This document shows, in pieces, positions 9,545-20,634 of a stretch of 64,000 bases of DNA. Source of the stretch: Closterium sp. Naga37s-1 (taxonomy: Eukaryota; Streptophyta; Zygnematophyceae; Desmidiales; Closteriaceae); the NCBI GenBank assembly GCA_947471745.1, contig CANJKZ010000093.1, positions 501,501-565,500 on the forward strand, written 5' to 3'. The position numbers and the translations under genes are program-made. The first letter of the stretch is position 1. Each line of letters opens with the position of its first letter. Below the pieces are notes generated by a model. The model saw nothing but the letters and a program-made list of their open reading frames with translations, searched no databases and was not told where the DNA came from.

Positions 9545-12287
9545 GCCTGCCTGTCCGCCTGCCTGCCTGCCTGCCTGCCTGATTGATCGACTGGTTGAAT
9601 CTGATAGGAGCCTTGCTGTTTCATCAAGTGTTGTGCCTGTGAATTTAGTCTCCTGTCACAGATTCTCCTCTCACTTCCAGTCTTCTCTTCCCTTGACCTC
9701 CCTCTCTCCTCTCCCCTTCCTCCCTCGCTAACCCCCATGCCAGGCGGCAGAGCTGCTCCTGCTAACAGAGGCGCCCAGTCTGCTCTACTCCTTCCCCTCG
9801 CCCACAGTCAACCTCATCATGGCGCGTGCTGTTGCCCGCACGCCCTCCTTCCACCTCATGGCGCCCTCGCTCTGCACCGCTCCCTGCCCGCCACCGCTGC
9901 TCCAGCAGAAGTTCGCCGAGCACATGATCGTTGATGGTGCGTGCTGTGCATCCTGTGGGTGTGTAGGCAACGCCCCGTTTTGAGTCGTTCCAAATCTGTT
10001 TACGTCTCGAAATGTCAGCCACCGCTGCTCCAGCAGAAGTTCGCGGAGCACATGATCGTTGATGGTGCGTTTTGTTAGACATTCCCTCATTCCAACCGCT
10101 GCTCGCTGGAATGTCTAACAATTCGCACAAGTCCGCCGAGCACATGTTCGTTGATGGTGCGTTGCGTGCAGTTCAGTCTGGCACCTGAGATGAGATGCTG
10201 CATCTCATGCATCCTGTGTGTATGCCGGATCGCTTGGGCATGGGATGGGGTCATGCATGCACGGTGGGGTTTATGCGTGTGCATGGAATTGAACATGTGC
10301 ATGGGATTCTGCACGCATGGACTATGACTGTGCATGGATTGAACGCATGTGCACATCGCCCCCTCCCGCTGACCCTTTCTTACACCATGCTGGCCCTCTC
10401 CTTTATACTGGTCCATAGGGGCCGCATGCTTGCTCACAGTCTTCCTCTCCCCGGCTGCCCTCTCTCCCCAAGCAGAGGAGCTGAAGGTGGCGTATTGTGC
10501 GCTGCCCAAGGTGGCCAACACGAGCTGGAAGCTCTGGTTCCGCCTCTTCCGAGTCAAGGGCAACGCCACCGCTGCCTTTGGCGTCGCCCCCCCCTCCCCT
10601 GACGATGCAAACGCCACTGCTGATGCTTCTTCTGGGGCTGCAGGGGCAGCGGAGAGCAGTGGAGAGGCAGCAGCAGGAGGAGGAGGCGGAGAGGGGGGGT
10701 TGAGGCTGGGTGCGCGGGAGTTCAAGGCGATCCACGTGTCGGAGGGCAACGGCATCACGGAGCTGAGTGAGCTGGGCGAGCGCGAGGCCGTGCGGTTCCT
10801 GTCGCGCCGGGACGTGCTGCGCTTCACGTTCGTGCGCAACCCGTACACGCGCGTGGCGTCTGCCTTCCTCGATAAGGTCGTCAAGGCCCGCGACTTCCTT
10901 AACAACGGCAGCGCTCGGCTGTACTGGGCCCAGGTGCTAATGCAAAGGGGGGGGATGGAAGGAGGGATAGGGAGAGAAGTAGGAGGGGGGGGGAGGAGAC
11001 GGGGAGTGAGGGGGTATGAGATGGAGAAAGGCATTGTTAGTTTTTCCCATCAGGCTTGTGTGTTTCCGATGTGCATTTCCTTGGCTCATCATGCCTCCCA
11101 CTCGATCACACCTGCTCCCACACCCGCTCGCATTGCCACTTCTCAGCAACCCACTAGAGTTCACTTTCCCTTCCCCCACTATCCATCCCTCACTCTCTCC
11201 CTGCTATCCCCTCCCCCTACATCTCCTGCAGGCGCTGTTCAGCCGGGCACCGCAGTACAGCAGGCTGATGGAGCTGCATCCAGACGGCAGCTTTTCCTTC
11301 CCCGAGTTCGTGCGGCTCACAGAGGAAGCGCTGCAGCACCCACCCACCGACAACCACATCGACACACAGGTACGGCACGTGGGACAGGTACGGCACGTGG
11401 GACATGTACGGCACGTGGGACAGGTACGGCACGTGGGACAGGTACGGCACGTGGGACAGGTACGGCACGTGGGACAGGTACGGCACGTGGGACAGGTACG
11501 GCACGTGGGACAGGCGGGACGGGTGGGACGGGTGGGACAGGTGGGATAGGTGGGACAGGTGGGATAGGTGGGACAGGTGGGATAGGTGGGACAGGTGGGA
11601 TAGGTGGGACAGGTGGGTCAGGTGGGACAGGTGGGTCAGGTGGGTCAGGTGGGACAGGTGGGTCAGGTGGGACAGGTGGGTCAGGTGGGTCAGGTGGGAC
11701 AGGTGGGTCAGGTGGGCCGGACGCATGTGCATGTCGCTGTGAGGGGGGTGGGGTGGGTCGTTCTGTGTGCTTTCATGCGTTGGCTGAGTGCACGCCACCC
11801 AGTGGTTGAACCAGCCTTTCCTGCCTCCCTTGTGACTGCCTCTCCGATGCGTGTCGTTCCTCCTGGGCAGGTGGAGCTGTGCGCTCTGGACTGGATCAAG
11901 TATGACTTTGTGGGTCGGTTTGAGAGCATGATGGAGGGCGTGCAGTGGGTGATGCAGCGCCTGGGCACGGAGCAGTACGGAGTATTTGACAGCGGGCACA
12001 CGCTGCAGGCCACTGATGCTGACAAGAGAATTGCCCGGCTCTATGACAAGGTGCGTGGGAGAGGCAGGCGAAAGGGTGGGGGAATGAGGTAGCAAGGAGA
12101 GAGGGGTGGGGGATCTGCTGGCTCATGCAACTTCTAATCTGAAGTGTGGTAATTGTTTTCTTTCCAATGTGGGCAGGCTACGTTCGACATAGTGACACGA
12201 GCATATGCGAGAGACATGTACATCCCATTTAACAATATTGTCTATGAAGCACCAAAGTTGCTGGGAAGAATAAACTCAACTACCTAG
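6550..12287 (+). CDS. Carbohydrate sulfotransferase-like type II membrane protein, 10 exons
   Basis: Predicted to move sulfate from PAPS to a glycan in the Golgi lumen. Exons: 6550-7140, 7376-7627, 8245-8340, 8510-8650, 9031-9381, 9744-9936, 10476-10933, 11232-11369, 11871-12050 and 12177-12287. They total 2511 nt (836 residues), all in phase. A short cytosolic head is followed by one membrane helix at about residues 34-57, then an acidic stem. PAPS-binding motifs of the ChST/HNK-1 class (Sulfotransfer_2) are visible: a 5'-phosphosulfate loop LPKVANTSWK near 551-560 and a 3'-phosphate loop FVRNPYTRVASAF near 659-671. The C-terminus (DWIKYDFVGRFE) also fits this class. The roughly 500 residues before the domain were not recognised, so the protein is much longer than typical members of about 350-450. 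Exon 7 carries an Ala/Gly-rich insert. Several introns carry copied exon-intron junctions. Confidence 0.85.
7141..7195 (+). repeat. Donor-proximal TGTGATG-type tandem repeat, sulfotransferase intron 1
   Basis: The intron opens with about five imperfect copies of a 10-15 bp unit built from GTGATGTGGAAT and GTGATGT, beginning with the donor GTATGTGATG itself. Beyond about 7196 the sequence is non-repetitive. Confidence 0.7.
7628..8244 (+). repeat. Sulfotransferase intron 2: purine-rich half then C-rich half
   Basis: Bases 7628-7795 are almost all purine on the plus strand, including a G run of about 22 at about 7709-7730. Bases 7975-8240 are C-rich, made of CCCCAT, CCCCTAT and CCCC blocks. Both parts could form non-B structures (G-quadruplex on the G strand, i-motif on the C strand). 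No conserved coding sequence lies between the flanking exons. Confidence 0.6.
8640..8694 (+). repeat. Triplicated exon-intron junction, sulfotransferase exon 4 and intron 4
   Basis: The end of exon 4, GCTCATAGAG followed by GTGGG, occurs three times in a row with 15-16 bp spacing (GCTCATAGAG, GCTCATACAG, GCTCATAGAG, each followed by GTGGG). This gives three equivalent donors at 8651, about 8666 and about 8682. Using the second would add five residues (VGLIQ) in frame. The third shifts the frame. Confidence 0.75.
9388..9581 (+). repeat. (CCTG)n tetranucleotide array, sulfotransferase intron 5
   Basis: About 190 bp of GCCT/CCTG repeats with regular GTCC interruptions start within seven bases of the donor at 9382. 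The exon ends with TTCCTG, so the repeat unit is already present at the junction. All frames of the array are open, so long open frames on either strand here are artefacts of the repeat. Confidence 0.9.
10016..10170 (+). repeat. Two intronic copies of the end of sulfotransferase exon 6
   Basis: The last 46 bases of exon 6 plus its donor (CCACCGCTGC...TTGATG, then GTGCGT) recur at about 10018-10069 with one base change, directly preceded by a CAG that could act as acceptor. A shorter, more diverged copy with the same donor lies at about 10132-10170. The full copy is 46 nt long and meets a stop if joined in phase, so inclusion would truncate the protein. Confidence 0.8.
11366..11716 (+). repeat. 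18-bp to 9-bp minisatellite made of repeated splice donors, sulfotransferase intron 8
   Basis: The junction ACACAG|GTACGGCACGTGGG is the first of about nine 18-bp units (ACAGGTACGGCACGTGGG, 11366 to about 11513). These pass into about twenty 9-bp units (ACAGGTGGG, ATAGGTGGG, TCAGGTGGG) to about 11716. Every 18-bp unit has a CAG|GTACGG donor and a CACGTG palindrome. The frame stays open throughout, encoding a Q-V-R-H-V-G repeat. Confidence 0.9.
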
Positions 12288-13840
12288 CAGCTCGCGTAGA
12301 TGCTTTTAGGGAAAGGCTCATGGCATTACTCGTTAGTTATATTTTGTACGTATGAACCTTGAGATAACAAGCTGCAATCATCTTGCTTGCTGGATAGGAG
12401 GGTGGGCGGAAATATGAAAGTCACGTTTATCACTTGTATATAGTCTTCTCAATATTAATGGAATGCAAGCTTCGAATGTTTGATTTATTATATTACAAGG
12501 TCAAGTGTACCTTCTTAGAAGATCAAGCTCAATCACACGCATCCCTGCCGACAAAATCATGTTCCTGACACAGGTCAGGAAAATCGTGTTGAACCAGAAA
12601 CCCGTTCTATATACCTAAACGCAACCAACTCTCGTCGCTAAAACGTTGCTGACTTTGCTTCAGGTCAGAGAATTCCCGACGAAACAGAATAGTTGAAGGT
12701 ATTATTTATCTAAGCGTCGCAACTCAAACATGTCTCACCTTCTTCCTGATTCCCCAGTGATACTCCAACCCAGTACTGATCGGGAATCCACTTGATTTCT
12801 AGGATTCGGACCCCCATCCAAGTTTCCACCACCATCAACCAAGTGCGAGGACCTCGACCTCGCAAACATTTCAGCTGGTCGCAGTGTCGTTCGCGAAAAT
12901 AAGGGCAGTTACAGCTCACCTCGTTGTTGGTGTGCAAAGAGCGAAGCCAACTAGCGGACCAAGGCTCTGGTAGCCGTTGCAGGTGTCAGAGGATGTGAGA
13001 GGGAGACTCCGATTCCAATCTGCTCCCATCAGATCTTGCTCCCGCTTTTCGTCCCTTACCGTGGCTGCCGCCGCCCTTGGTGCCTGAGACCCATTTCGTT
13101 GGCCATTAATCGCCCGCTTTTGCCCTGCTTCCCGCCGAGCCGACAGCGCTGCGTGTCCTTGTTTTATGTCGCGAACCCGACATCTCGAATACCCACCAAT
13201 CCGGAAGCTATTGACCTTCGATTTCACGGTTTGGGTTAGACTACTCTCCTCAACCAATCCTTCGAAATTCCGTTTAGCCGTTGCGTATTTCGCGGTTCAA
13301 GTACGGTTGATATTTTTTTTACACTTTCGAAGAGATTCGAGTGTCGGTAGCCTTGGGGGTTGGTTTGTGGCGAGGACCTCGACGCTTTCGTGCAGCAGCC
13401 TCGTTTTGCCTCACTCCAGTCCGCCTGCTTCGAAGTTTGGTGCCATTTTCTCACTCTAGCTTCTCGGTTCGCAAGTTTTCCAGCCAAATCGACCTCGTTC
13501 TCTACTCTATCGAGAGCATTCTGTGGAGTTTCTACGGCATTCTCAGTGCGGAATTATACCAGATTTTGATGCTATAAGCCAGAGTTCGCTGTTCGAGTTC
13601 TTCCCAGCTCAGCGTCGATTTCCGGAATTTCAAGTAGACATTTCGATTTTCGTGGAATTTCGGCTTTCAACGTCAATTTTCGCTGTTTGTCGGGAACTTT
13701 CGCTGTTCCGCGTCGAACTTCGCAACTCCGGTAAAAATAGCTTTTGATCGCATTGTTCATTCCTTGTTTCGTCAGCTTCGCAATTCTCGGTAAAGTAGTT
13801 CACTCGTTCATTCGTTAACTCTCGTGTCTCTCGCGACTTG
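12288..13840. other. Region with no assigned gene
   Basis: This begins with the presumed sulfotransferase 3' UTR, which is AT-richer than its surroundings to about 12560. From about 13030 it is rich in TTCG and TCG words, typical of a 5' UTR or promoter in this window. Short open frames on both strands show no domain. No RNA gene was recognised. Confidence 0.4.
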
Positions 13841-14426
13841 CAGGCGAACGCACAACTATTTCAAGTCGTCAAACATTCCAGCCCGCCAATTGTCGCACTT
13901 CGACTTCGCGACTTCGCCATCCGTTACACTCGTCACTAATTTCGTCCGTGATCTCAAGGTGAGCTTTGGACCTCGCTTTCTCTTCCGTGAACTCGTTTTT
14001 TCTACTTACCCGCGATTTTCTGTTTCCCTGCGATTCTAACTCCCTGTATCGTCTGACTTTGCAGACGCACCATCCTGAGAGGCTATTCCAGGAAATCGAA
14101 CAGCATCCCAAGGCATGGACCATTTTCAAGCGTGAACGAGCGGGCGTCATCATGGTCTGCCACGCGCTATGGCGACGGAAGGTAGACCCCTCGCTTCCCT
14201 CCTCCTCTCGCTTACTCCGCGTTATCTGCTGTCGTTTTCCCCTGAGTGTGCATTTCTGACAGCGTGGGTGTGATGTGGTGCAGGGAAGGAGCAGTGGCAA
14301 GTGGAGAGGCAAGGGTCCCACAGGCGCAAGCAGCAGGGAGAGCGCGGAGCAGAGCGCTTGCACGTGGTCACTGGAGCTGAGAGGCAGCAGCAGTAGTGCC
14401 TCCACTCGCCTCTCACTCTCGCCACA
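13841..14426 (+). CDS. Possible 5' exons of an unknown gene heading a repeated-exon array
   Basis: Three exon-like blocks are joinable in phase 0: about 13841-13960 (ending VRDLK before GTGAGC), 14065-14181 (THHPERLFQEIEQHP to HALWRRK before GTAGAC) and 14284 to about 14426 (GRSSGKWRGKGP onward, Ser-rich). The middle block looks like real protein sequence, with mixed charge and no low complexity, and has clean AG and GT borders. No start codon was found upstream in frame. The third block ends in ACAGCTAAGTGCC, the same border that ends every unit of the duplicated modules downstream. The family is not recognised. It could be a degraded gene. Confidence 0.35.
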
Positions 14427-14561
14427 GCTAAGTGCCGCGCCGCGCCCTGCCTCTCTGCTCCTCGCTGCTCTCTGCCGTTCATGCTTGCACCCTGCATCCA
14501 TGCTCGCTCTCTTCCTGCCCTGTGCCCCTCCCAAGAGACCTCCCTCCCCCAAGGTAATAGG

Positions 14562-17250
14562 TACAGCCTCAGGTATTCGTTTGAGTTTGGTTCAGCTGGT
14601 ACGAGGTCTCTTGGGTGTGCCACTGCAGCAGTCCATTCATGCACGCATCATTCTTGCACTTGCTGCACTCCTCGCTCTCACTTCACTCCACTCGTCTTTG
14701 CTTCTTTCCTCATTGCCCTCCCCACTCCTCTGCACCCCCTTCACTCCCCGGTTTTCTCCTCCCACTCCTCCCTTTCCTCTCTGTGTCCCGATCTGCCCCT
14801 TCTCGTCCCAGCAGGTCGCTCACACGGGAGTGGCAGTGGCGGGGGACATGGAATGCACAGGCAGCAGCTGCTCTCCACCCAACCCACCCACAGCTAAGCT
14901 AAGTACCCCGCCCTTCCTCTCTTCTCCCAAACCTCGCACTGTGTTGCTTTTCATGTCATGCTTGCACCATGAATCACACTCCCGTTTTCACTGCCGTGTG
15001 TCACACCCATGAGACCTCCATCCCCCAAGGTAGAAGGTTTTTTTTTTTTTTTGGTACAGCCTCAGGTATTCGTTTGAGTTTGGTTCAACTGGTACGAGGT
15101 CTCTTGGGTGTGCCACTGCAGCAGTCCATTCATGCACGCATCATCTCTGCTCTCACTTCTCTCACTTGTCCTTGCTTCTTTCCACATTGCCCTCCCCACT
15201 CCTCAATTCCCGTCCTCTCCTCCCTTCTCTCTGTCTCGATTTGCCCCCTCTCGTCCCAGCAGGTTGCTCACACGGGAGTGGCAGTGGCGGGGAACATGGA
15301 GTGCACAAGCAGCAGCTGCTCTCCACCCAACCCACCCACAGCTAAGTACCCCGCCCATCCTCTCTTCTCCCAACCCTCGCACTGTGTTGCTTTTCATGTC
15401 GTGCTTGCACCATGCACCACACTCCCTTTTTCACTGCCCTGTGTCACACCCATGAGACCTCCCTCCCCCAAGGTAGCAGGTATCTTTTTCTCTTGGTACA
15501 GCCTCAGGTATTCGTTTGAGTTTGATTCAGCTGGTACGAGGTCTCTTGGGTGTGCCACTGCAGCAGTCCATTCATGCACGCATCATTCTTGCACTTGCTG
15601 CACTCCTCGCTCTCACTTCACTCCACTCGTCTTTGCTTCTTTCCTCTTTGCCCTCCCCACTCCTCTGCTCCCCCTTCACTCCCCCGTTTGCTCCTCCCTT
15701 TCCTCCCTCTGTCCCAATCTGCCCCTTCTCGTCCCAGCAGGTCGCTCACACGGGAGTGGCATTGGCGGGGGACATGGAGTGCACAGGCAGCAGCTGCTCT
15801 CCACCCAACCCACCCACAGCTAAGTACCCCGCCCTTCCTCTCTTCTCCCAGCCCTCGCACTGTGTTGCTTTTCATGTCGTGCTTGCACCATGCATCACAC
15901 TCCCTTTTTCACTGCCCTCTGCCGCACCCATGAGACCTCCCTCCCCCAAGGTAGCAGGTATTTTTGTCTTGGTACAGCCTCAGGTATTCGGTTTAGTCTG
16001 GTTCAGCTGGTACGAGGTCTCTTGGGTGTGCCACTGCAGCAGTCCATTCATGCACGCATCATTCTTGCACTTTCTGCACTCCTCGCTCTCACTTCACTCC
16101 ACTTGTTTGCTTATTTCCTCTTTGCCCTCCCCACTCCTCTGCACCCCCTTCACTCCCCGGTTTTCTCCTCCCGCTCCTCCCTTTCCTCTCTGTGTCCCGA
16201 TCTGCCCCTTCTCGTCCCAGCAGGTCGCTCACACGGGAGTGGCAGTGGCGGGGGACATGGAGTGCACAGGTAGCAGCTGCTCTCCACCCAACCCACCCAC
16301 AGCTAAGTACCCCGCCCTTCCTCTCTTCTCCCAGCCCTCGCACTGTGTTGCTTTTCATGTCGTGCTTGCACCATGCACCACACTCCCTTTTTCACTGCCC
16401 TGTGTCACACCCATGAGACCTCCCTCCCCCAAGGTAGCAGGTATTTTTTCTCTTGGTACAGCCTCAGGTATTCGTTTGAGTTTGGTTCAGCTGGTACGAG
16501 GTCTCTTGGGTGTGCCACTGCAGCACTCCATTCATGCACACATCATTCTTGCACTTGCTGCACTCCTCGCTCTCACTTCACTCCACTCGTCTTTGCTTCT
16601 CTTCTCTTTGCCCTCCCCACTCCTCTGCTGCCCCTTCACTCCCCCGTTTGCTCCTCCCTTTCCCCCCTCTGTCCCAATCTGCCCCCTCTCGTCCCAGCAG
16701 GTCGCTCACACGGGAGTGGCAGTGGCGGGGGACATGGAGTGCACAGGCAGCAGCTGCTCTCCACCCAACCCACCCACAGCTAAGCTAAGTACCCCGCCCT
16801 GCCTCTCTCCTCCTAACCCTCGTACTTGTGTTGCCTTTCATGTCTCGCTTGCATGATACATCAAACTCCCTTCTTTACTGCCCTCTGTCACACTCAAGAG
16901 ACCTCCCTCCCCCAAGGTAGCAAGCTAGCAGGTACGTGCTCAGATCTTTGGTTTAGTGTGGTTCAGCTGGTATGAGGTCTCTTGAGTGTGCCACTGCAGC
17001 AGTCCATTCATGCTTGCATCGTTTCTTCTCTCTCTGCTCTCACTTCACTTACTGTCCTTGCGTCTTTCCTCACTGCCCTCCCCACTCCTCAATTCCCGTC
17101 CTCTCCTCCCTTCTCTCTGTCCTGATCTTCCCCCTCTCGTCCCAGCAGGTCGCTCACACGGGAGTGGCAGTGGCGGGGGACATGGAATGCACAGGCAGCA
17201 GCTGCTCTCCACCCAACCCACCCACAGCTAAGCTAAGTACCCCGCCCTGC
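14562..17250 (+). repeat. Module A: six tandem copies of a 448-482 bp exon-like unit
   Basis: A unit repeats six times; equivalent points lie at about 14815, 15263, 15741, 16223, 16701 and 17149, giving steps of 448, 478, 482, 478 and 448 bp. Each contains GGTACGAGGTCTCTTGGG, then a pyrimidine-rich stretch. A CCCAGCAG acceptor-like site follows, then about 85 bases of GC-rich sequence (GTCGCTCACACGGGAGTGG to CCCACCCACAG), ending CTAAGTACC, a donor-like border. No single reading frame crosses all copies with uniform phase, so coding is unproven. Confidence 0.85.
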
Positions 17251-17379
17251 CTCTCTTCTCCCACCCTTCTGTTAAATCGTTCCATTCCTCCGTCATCCCT
17301 CGCGTTTCGTTCACGAATCTCGCTTTCATTCAAAACTTAAAGTTATCAGTCCCTGGAAATGGTTTCTGAAAATGGTTTG

Positions 17380-17535
17380 TGCTTGTGTGCAGGAAGCAGC
17401 AGGCGGCATGGGAGGCAGCAGTGAGCGACCCGCGAGCAATGCAGCGAGCACGTGGCGTTCAGTCTCCCGCAACACTGCTGGACGTCCCAGCGGTTCGCCA
17501 TGGCACTGCCTCTCCCCCTGCGCACAGATAAGTAC
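17380..17535 (+). other. Exon-like block ending in the same ATAAGTACC border
   Basis: The sequence after GTGTGCAG at about 17384-17391 is open (AGGMGGSSERPASNAAS...) to GCACAGATAAGTACCC at about 17532. Length, acceptor and donor context match module A, but the inner sequence is different. It may be an additional exon of the same unknown transcript. Confidence 0.3.
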
Positions 17536-17789
17536 CCTCGCCCTACTCGCCGTGCTTCCCTGCCTCCACTCTCCATGCCTCATCCCACGCGCCACTCCCC
17601 ATGCCACCCTAAGGCGAACCTGCAGACCTCCCTGTCTCTTCCCCTAGCTCTGGTCTGCTCTTCCCCTAGCTCTGCTCTGCCCTATCGCCAGCTAGGCGTC
17701 TTGTCTTGTCGGCGTCCGTGCGTGCGTCCGTCATGCTTAGCTGTCCGCGTCCGTCCGTCTGAGGTCTGCAGTGTGATCGCCCTGGCTGC

Positions 17790-17966
17790 CTGCACTCATG
17801 CTCACATCGCACTCATGCTCACATCGCACTCATGCTCACATCGCACTCATGCTCACATCGCACTCATGCTCACTTCGCACTCATGCTCACATCGCACTCA
17901 TGCTCACTTCGCACTCATGCTCACATCGCACTCATGCTCACTTCGCACTCATGCTCACTTCGCACT
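17790..17966 (+). repeat. 17-bp minisatellite (ACTCATGCTCACATCGC)n
   Basis: About ten copies of a 17-bp unit, some with CACTTCGC instead of CACATCGC. All frames are open (THAHIALMLTSHSC pattern), so the open frames here are repeat artefacts. There are no spacers, so it is not a CRISPR-like array. Confidence 0.85.
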
Positions 17967-18079
17967 CACATCTCACCACACCTGCATTACCAATTTCACT
18001 CGCACCTCTTGCTGCTGAAGTACAACTCATTCCGCCACGTCACCCCCTCCTTCTCCTCCCCTTCCCCTTCCCCGCTGCC

Positions 18080-18660
18080 AGGTGAGCGCAAGGCGAGGGG
18101 AGGGCAGCAGGCGAGGGGGAGGCGAGGGGGGCGCCAAGGGCGGGCAGCAGGAGGGCGGGCAGCAGGGCAACAGCGCTGGTCGAGGTCGAGGTTGCAGTAT
18201 CGCCCCGCCACCACACCCCACATGAGCTCGCTCCCCCTCAGGTTCAGGTTCAGGTTCAGGTTCAGGTGCAGGTGCAGGTTCAGGTGCAGGTTGGTAGTGG
18301 CTCTTGTGGGGTTGTGAGTGGCATCACATGCGTCGTCGTTTCTGCTGATGCACATTTGTCCGACGCTCTCTTCAGTTGCTATCGCTCTTTCCTGCCTGCC
18401 TCCCACTCACTCTTTCTCCCTTCTCCTCCCCACCCTGCCCTTCCTGCCCTGCCAGGCCTGCACAAGCCAAGGGGAGAGCAGCAGGCGAGCAGCAAGCAAC
18501 GGGAGGGCCAAGGCGGCAGCTGGAGGGAGGGCAGAGCCTCATCAACGGTCGAGGTTGCAGTATCGCCCTGCCACCACACTCCACATGAGCCCGCTCCCCC
18601 TCAGGTTCAGGTTCAGGTTCAGGTTCAGGTTGGCAGTGGCTCTTGTGGGGCTGTGGTTGG
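18080..18660 (+). repeat. Module B: two copies of an exon-like block with CAGGTT repeats
   Basis: Two blocks (about 18080-18290 and 18455-18650) share a purine-rich start with AGGGCAGCAGGCGAG. They then share GTCGAGGTTGCAGTATCGCC, CCACACNCCACATGAGC and a (CAGGTT)n hexamer run. The hexamer run contains repeated CAG|GTT steps resembling weak splice donors. Flanking sequence is partly duplicated too. Confidence 0.75.
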
Positions 18661-18959
18661 CGTCACATGCACCGTCGTTTTTGCACTCGCACTGCTGCCA
18701 GAGTCTTCTAGTTTTAAAGAGCCATTCCCTCCCAGCTGCCTCTTACCATCTCTCTATCTCTCTCTCCCTTCCCCTCTGCCTCGCAGGTCCGTCCCTTCAA
18801 GCCCCGCTCGCCCTGCCCACTCTCCATGGAAGCACCCCCTCCGCCTGCACCACACAATCAGCTAGGTACCCGTTCCACCACGCCCGCACCCTTGCCTGCA
18901 GAATCTTTCGTTTGTTTCGTCTGCTTTGCACCATCTTCTTGAAACATCGCCACTGGTCG

Positions 18960-20445
18960 TTTGCTACAGACCCCCACTCTTCAGGTAACCCCCTCAGGTG
19001 CAGGTAACCCTCTCAGGTGCAGGTACGCCCCTCAGGTTCATTCTCAGGTGCTCTTAAGTCTGTAGCTTGTGGCCGTGCCTCCAACAGTGGCTCTCCTTCC
19101 ATTCTCTTGCGCTGGATTTGAAGTCACGGTTTCCCATTCAGCTTGATCACACCACTGTACCACTGTGCTCTGACTAGCTCTGTGTGTGCGCATTGCAGGT
19201 GGCGGGGAGGGGTGTGGGGTCAACACCGACGCTCCCTCACGCCCCTCCCCTGTGGCCGTGCAGGGGCGCACACGGGAACGCTGGGAGGAGGGCTGCAGTG
19301 GAGGGAGGCAGGTGGTGGTGCTTCAGCTGCCTTGAGCTCGCCCTCACGCCACGAGTTAAGTAACCCTCCTCCATGCCCTCGCCCTCCTTGCACCTCATCT
19401 CGTGTATGCTCTGCTGTGATTTCGTTTGCTGGTTGTGCACCCTTCCCTTTGAAACAATGTCACTGGTCGAGCGCGGTTCACATGCTACAGACCCCCACTC
19501 TTCAGGTAACCCCCTCAAGTGCAGGTAACCCTCTCAGGTGCAGGTAACCCTCTCTGGTGCAGGTAACCCTCTCAGGTGCAGGTAACCCCCTCAGGTGCAG
19601 GTAACCCTCTCAGGTGCAGGTACGCCCCTCAGGTTCCTTTTCAGGTGCTCTTGGGTCTGTATCTTGTGGCCGTGCCTCCAACAGTGGCTCTCCTTCCATT
19701 CTCTTGCGCTGGATTTGAAGTCACAGTTTCCCATTCAACTTCATCACACCCACTGGCTCTGACTAGCTCTGTGTGTGCGCATTGCAGGTGGCGGGGAGGG
19801 GTGTGGGGTCAACACCGACGCTCCCTCACGCCCCTCCTCTGTGGCCGTGCAGGGGCGCACATGGGAACGCTGGGAGGAGGGCTGCAGTGGAGGGAGGCAG
19901 CTGGTGGTGCTTCAGCTGCCTTGAGCTCGCCCTCACGCCACGAGTTAAGTAACCCTCCTCCATGCCCTCGCCCTCCTTGCACCTCATCTCGTGTATGCTC
20001 TGCTGTCATTTCGTTTGCTGGTTGTGCACCCTTCCCTTTGAAACAATGCCACTGGTCGAGCGCGGTTCACATGCTACAGACCCCCACTCTTCAGGTAACC
20101 CCCTCAGGTGCAGGTAACCCTCTCAGGTGCAGGTTCGGCCCTCAGATTCCTTTTCAGGTGCTCTTGGGTCTGTAGCTTGTGGCTGTGCCTCCAACAGTGG
20201 CTCTCCTTCCATTCTCTTTCGCTGGATTTAAAGTCACGGTTTCCCATGCAACTTGATCACACCACTGTGCTCTGACTAGCTCTGCGTGTGCACATTGCAG
20301 GTGGCGGGGAGGGGTGTGGGGTCAACACCGACGCTCCCTCACGCCCTCCCCTGTGGCCGTGCAGGGACCCACGGGGATGGGAGGCAGGCAGCAGTGCAGC
20401 AGCTTGCAGTTGGTGCCACGAGGGAGAGTATTGTGGCGGGCTGGC
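18960..20445 (+). repeat. Module C: 2.5-3 tandem copies of a roughly 590-bp exon-like unit
   Basis: Equivalent points lie at 19199, 19788 and 20301 (GTGGCGGGGAGGGGTGTGGGG after a CATTGCAG acceptor-like site) and at about 18970, 19493 and 20084 (CCCCCACTCTTCAGGTAAC). Each unit has a GC-rich exon-like part ending GAGTTAAGTAACC. A block of 22-bp repeats (TGCAGGTAACCCTCTCAGG) with a CAG|GTAACC donor in each unit lies between; it is longest at 19500-19640. The last copy diverges after about 20360 and ends TCTCAAG|GTGTGT. Confidence 0.8.
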
Positions 20446-20634
20446 CTCTCAAGGTGTGTTACCTCCCTCCTTGGGGTGCATTTGTTGCTGCAGTTCTCTC
20501 TGCATTTTGCCATTCTTGTCTTTGTCAGCTTATGCGTTTTTCTGTCTACTTTAGTGTTTCTGTTCATGTCACGTCACTAACCTTCTGCTCTTTCTCTCCT
20601 GTCCCCCTCACCCTTTTCCGCCCGCCACCAGGTC

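Noticed and set aside
9350..9738. Open frames of 177 and 210 codons rich in Cys/Leu/Pro or Gln/Ala/Gly/Arg
   Set aside because: They read through the (CCTG)n intron repeat; only the part to 9381 is exon.
17790..17966. Regular 17-bp repeats resembling a CRISPR array
   Set aside because: No unique spacers between units and the genome is eukaryotic; it is a minisatellite.
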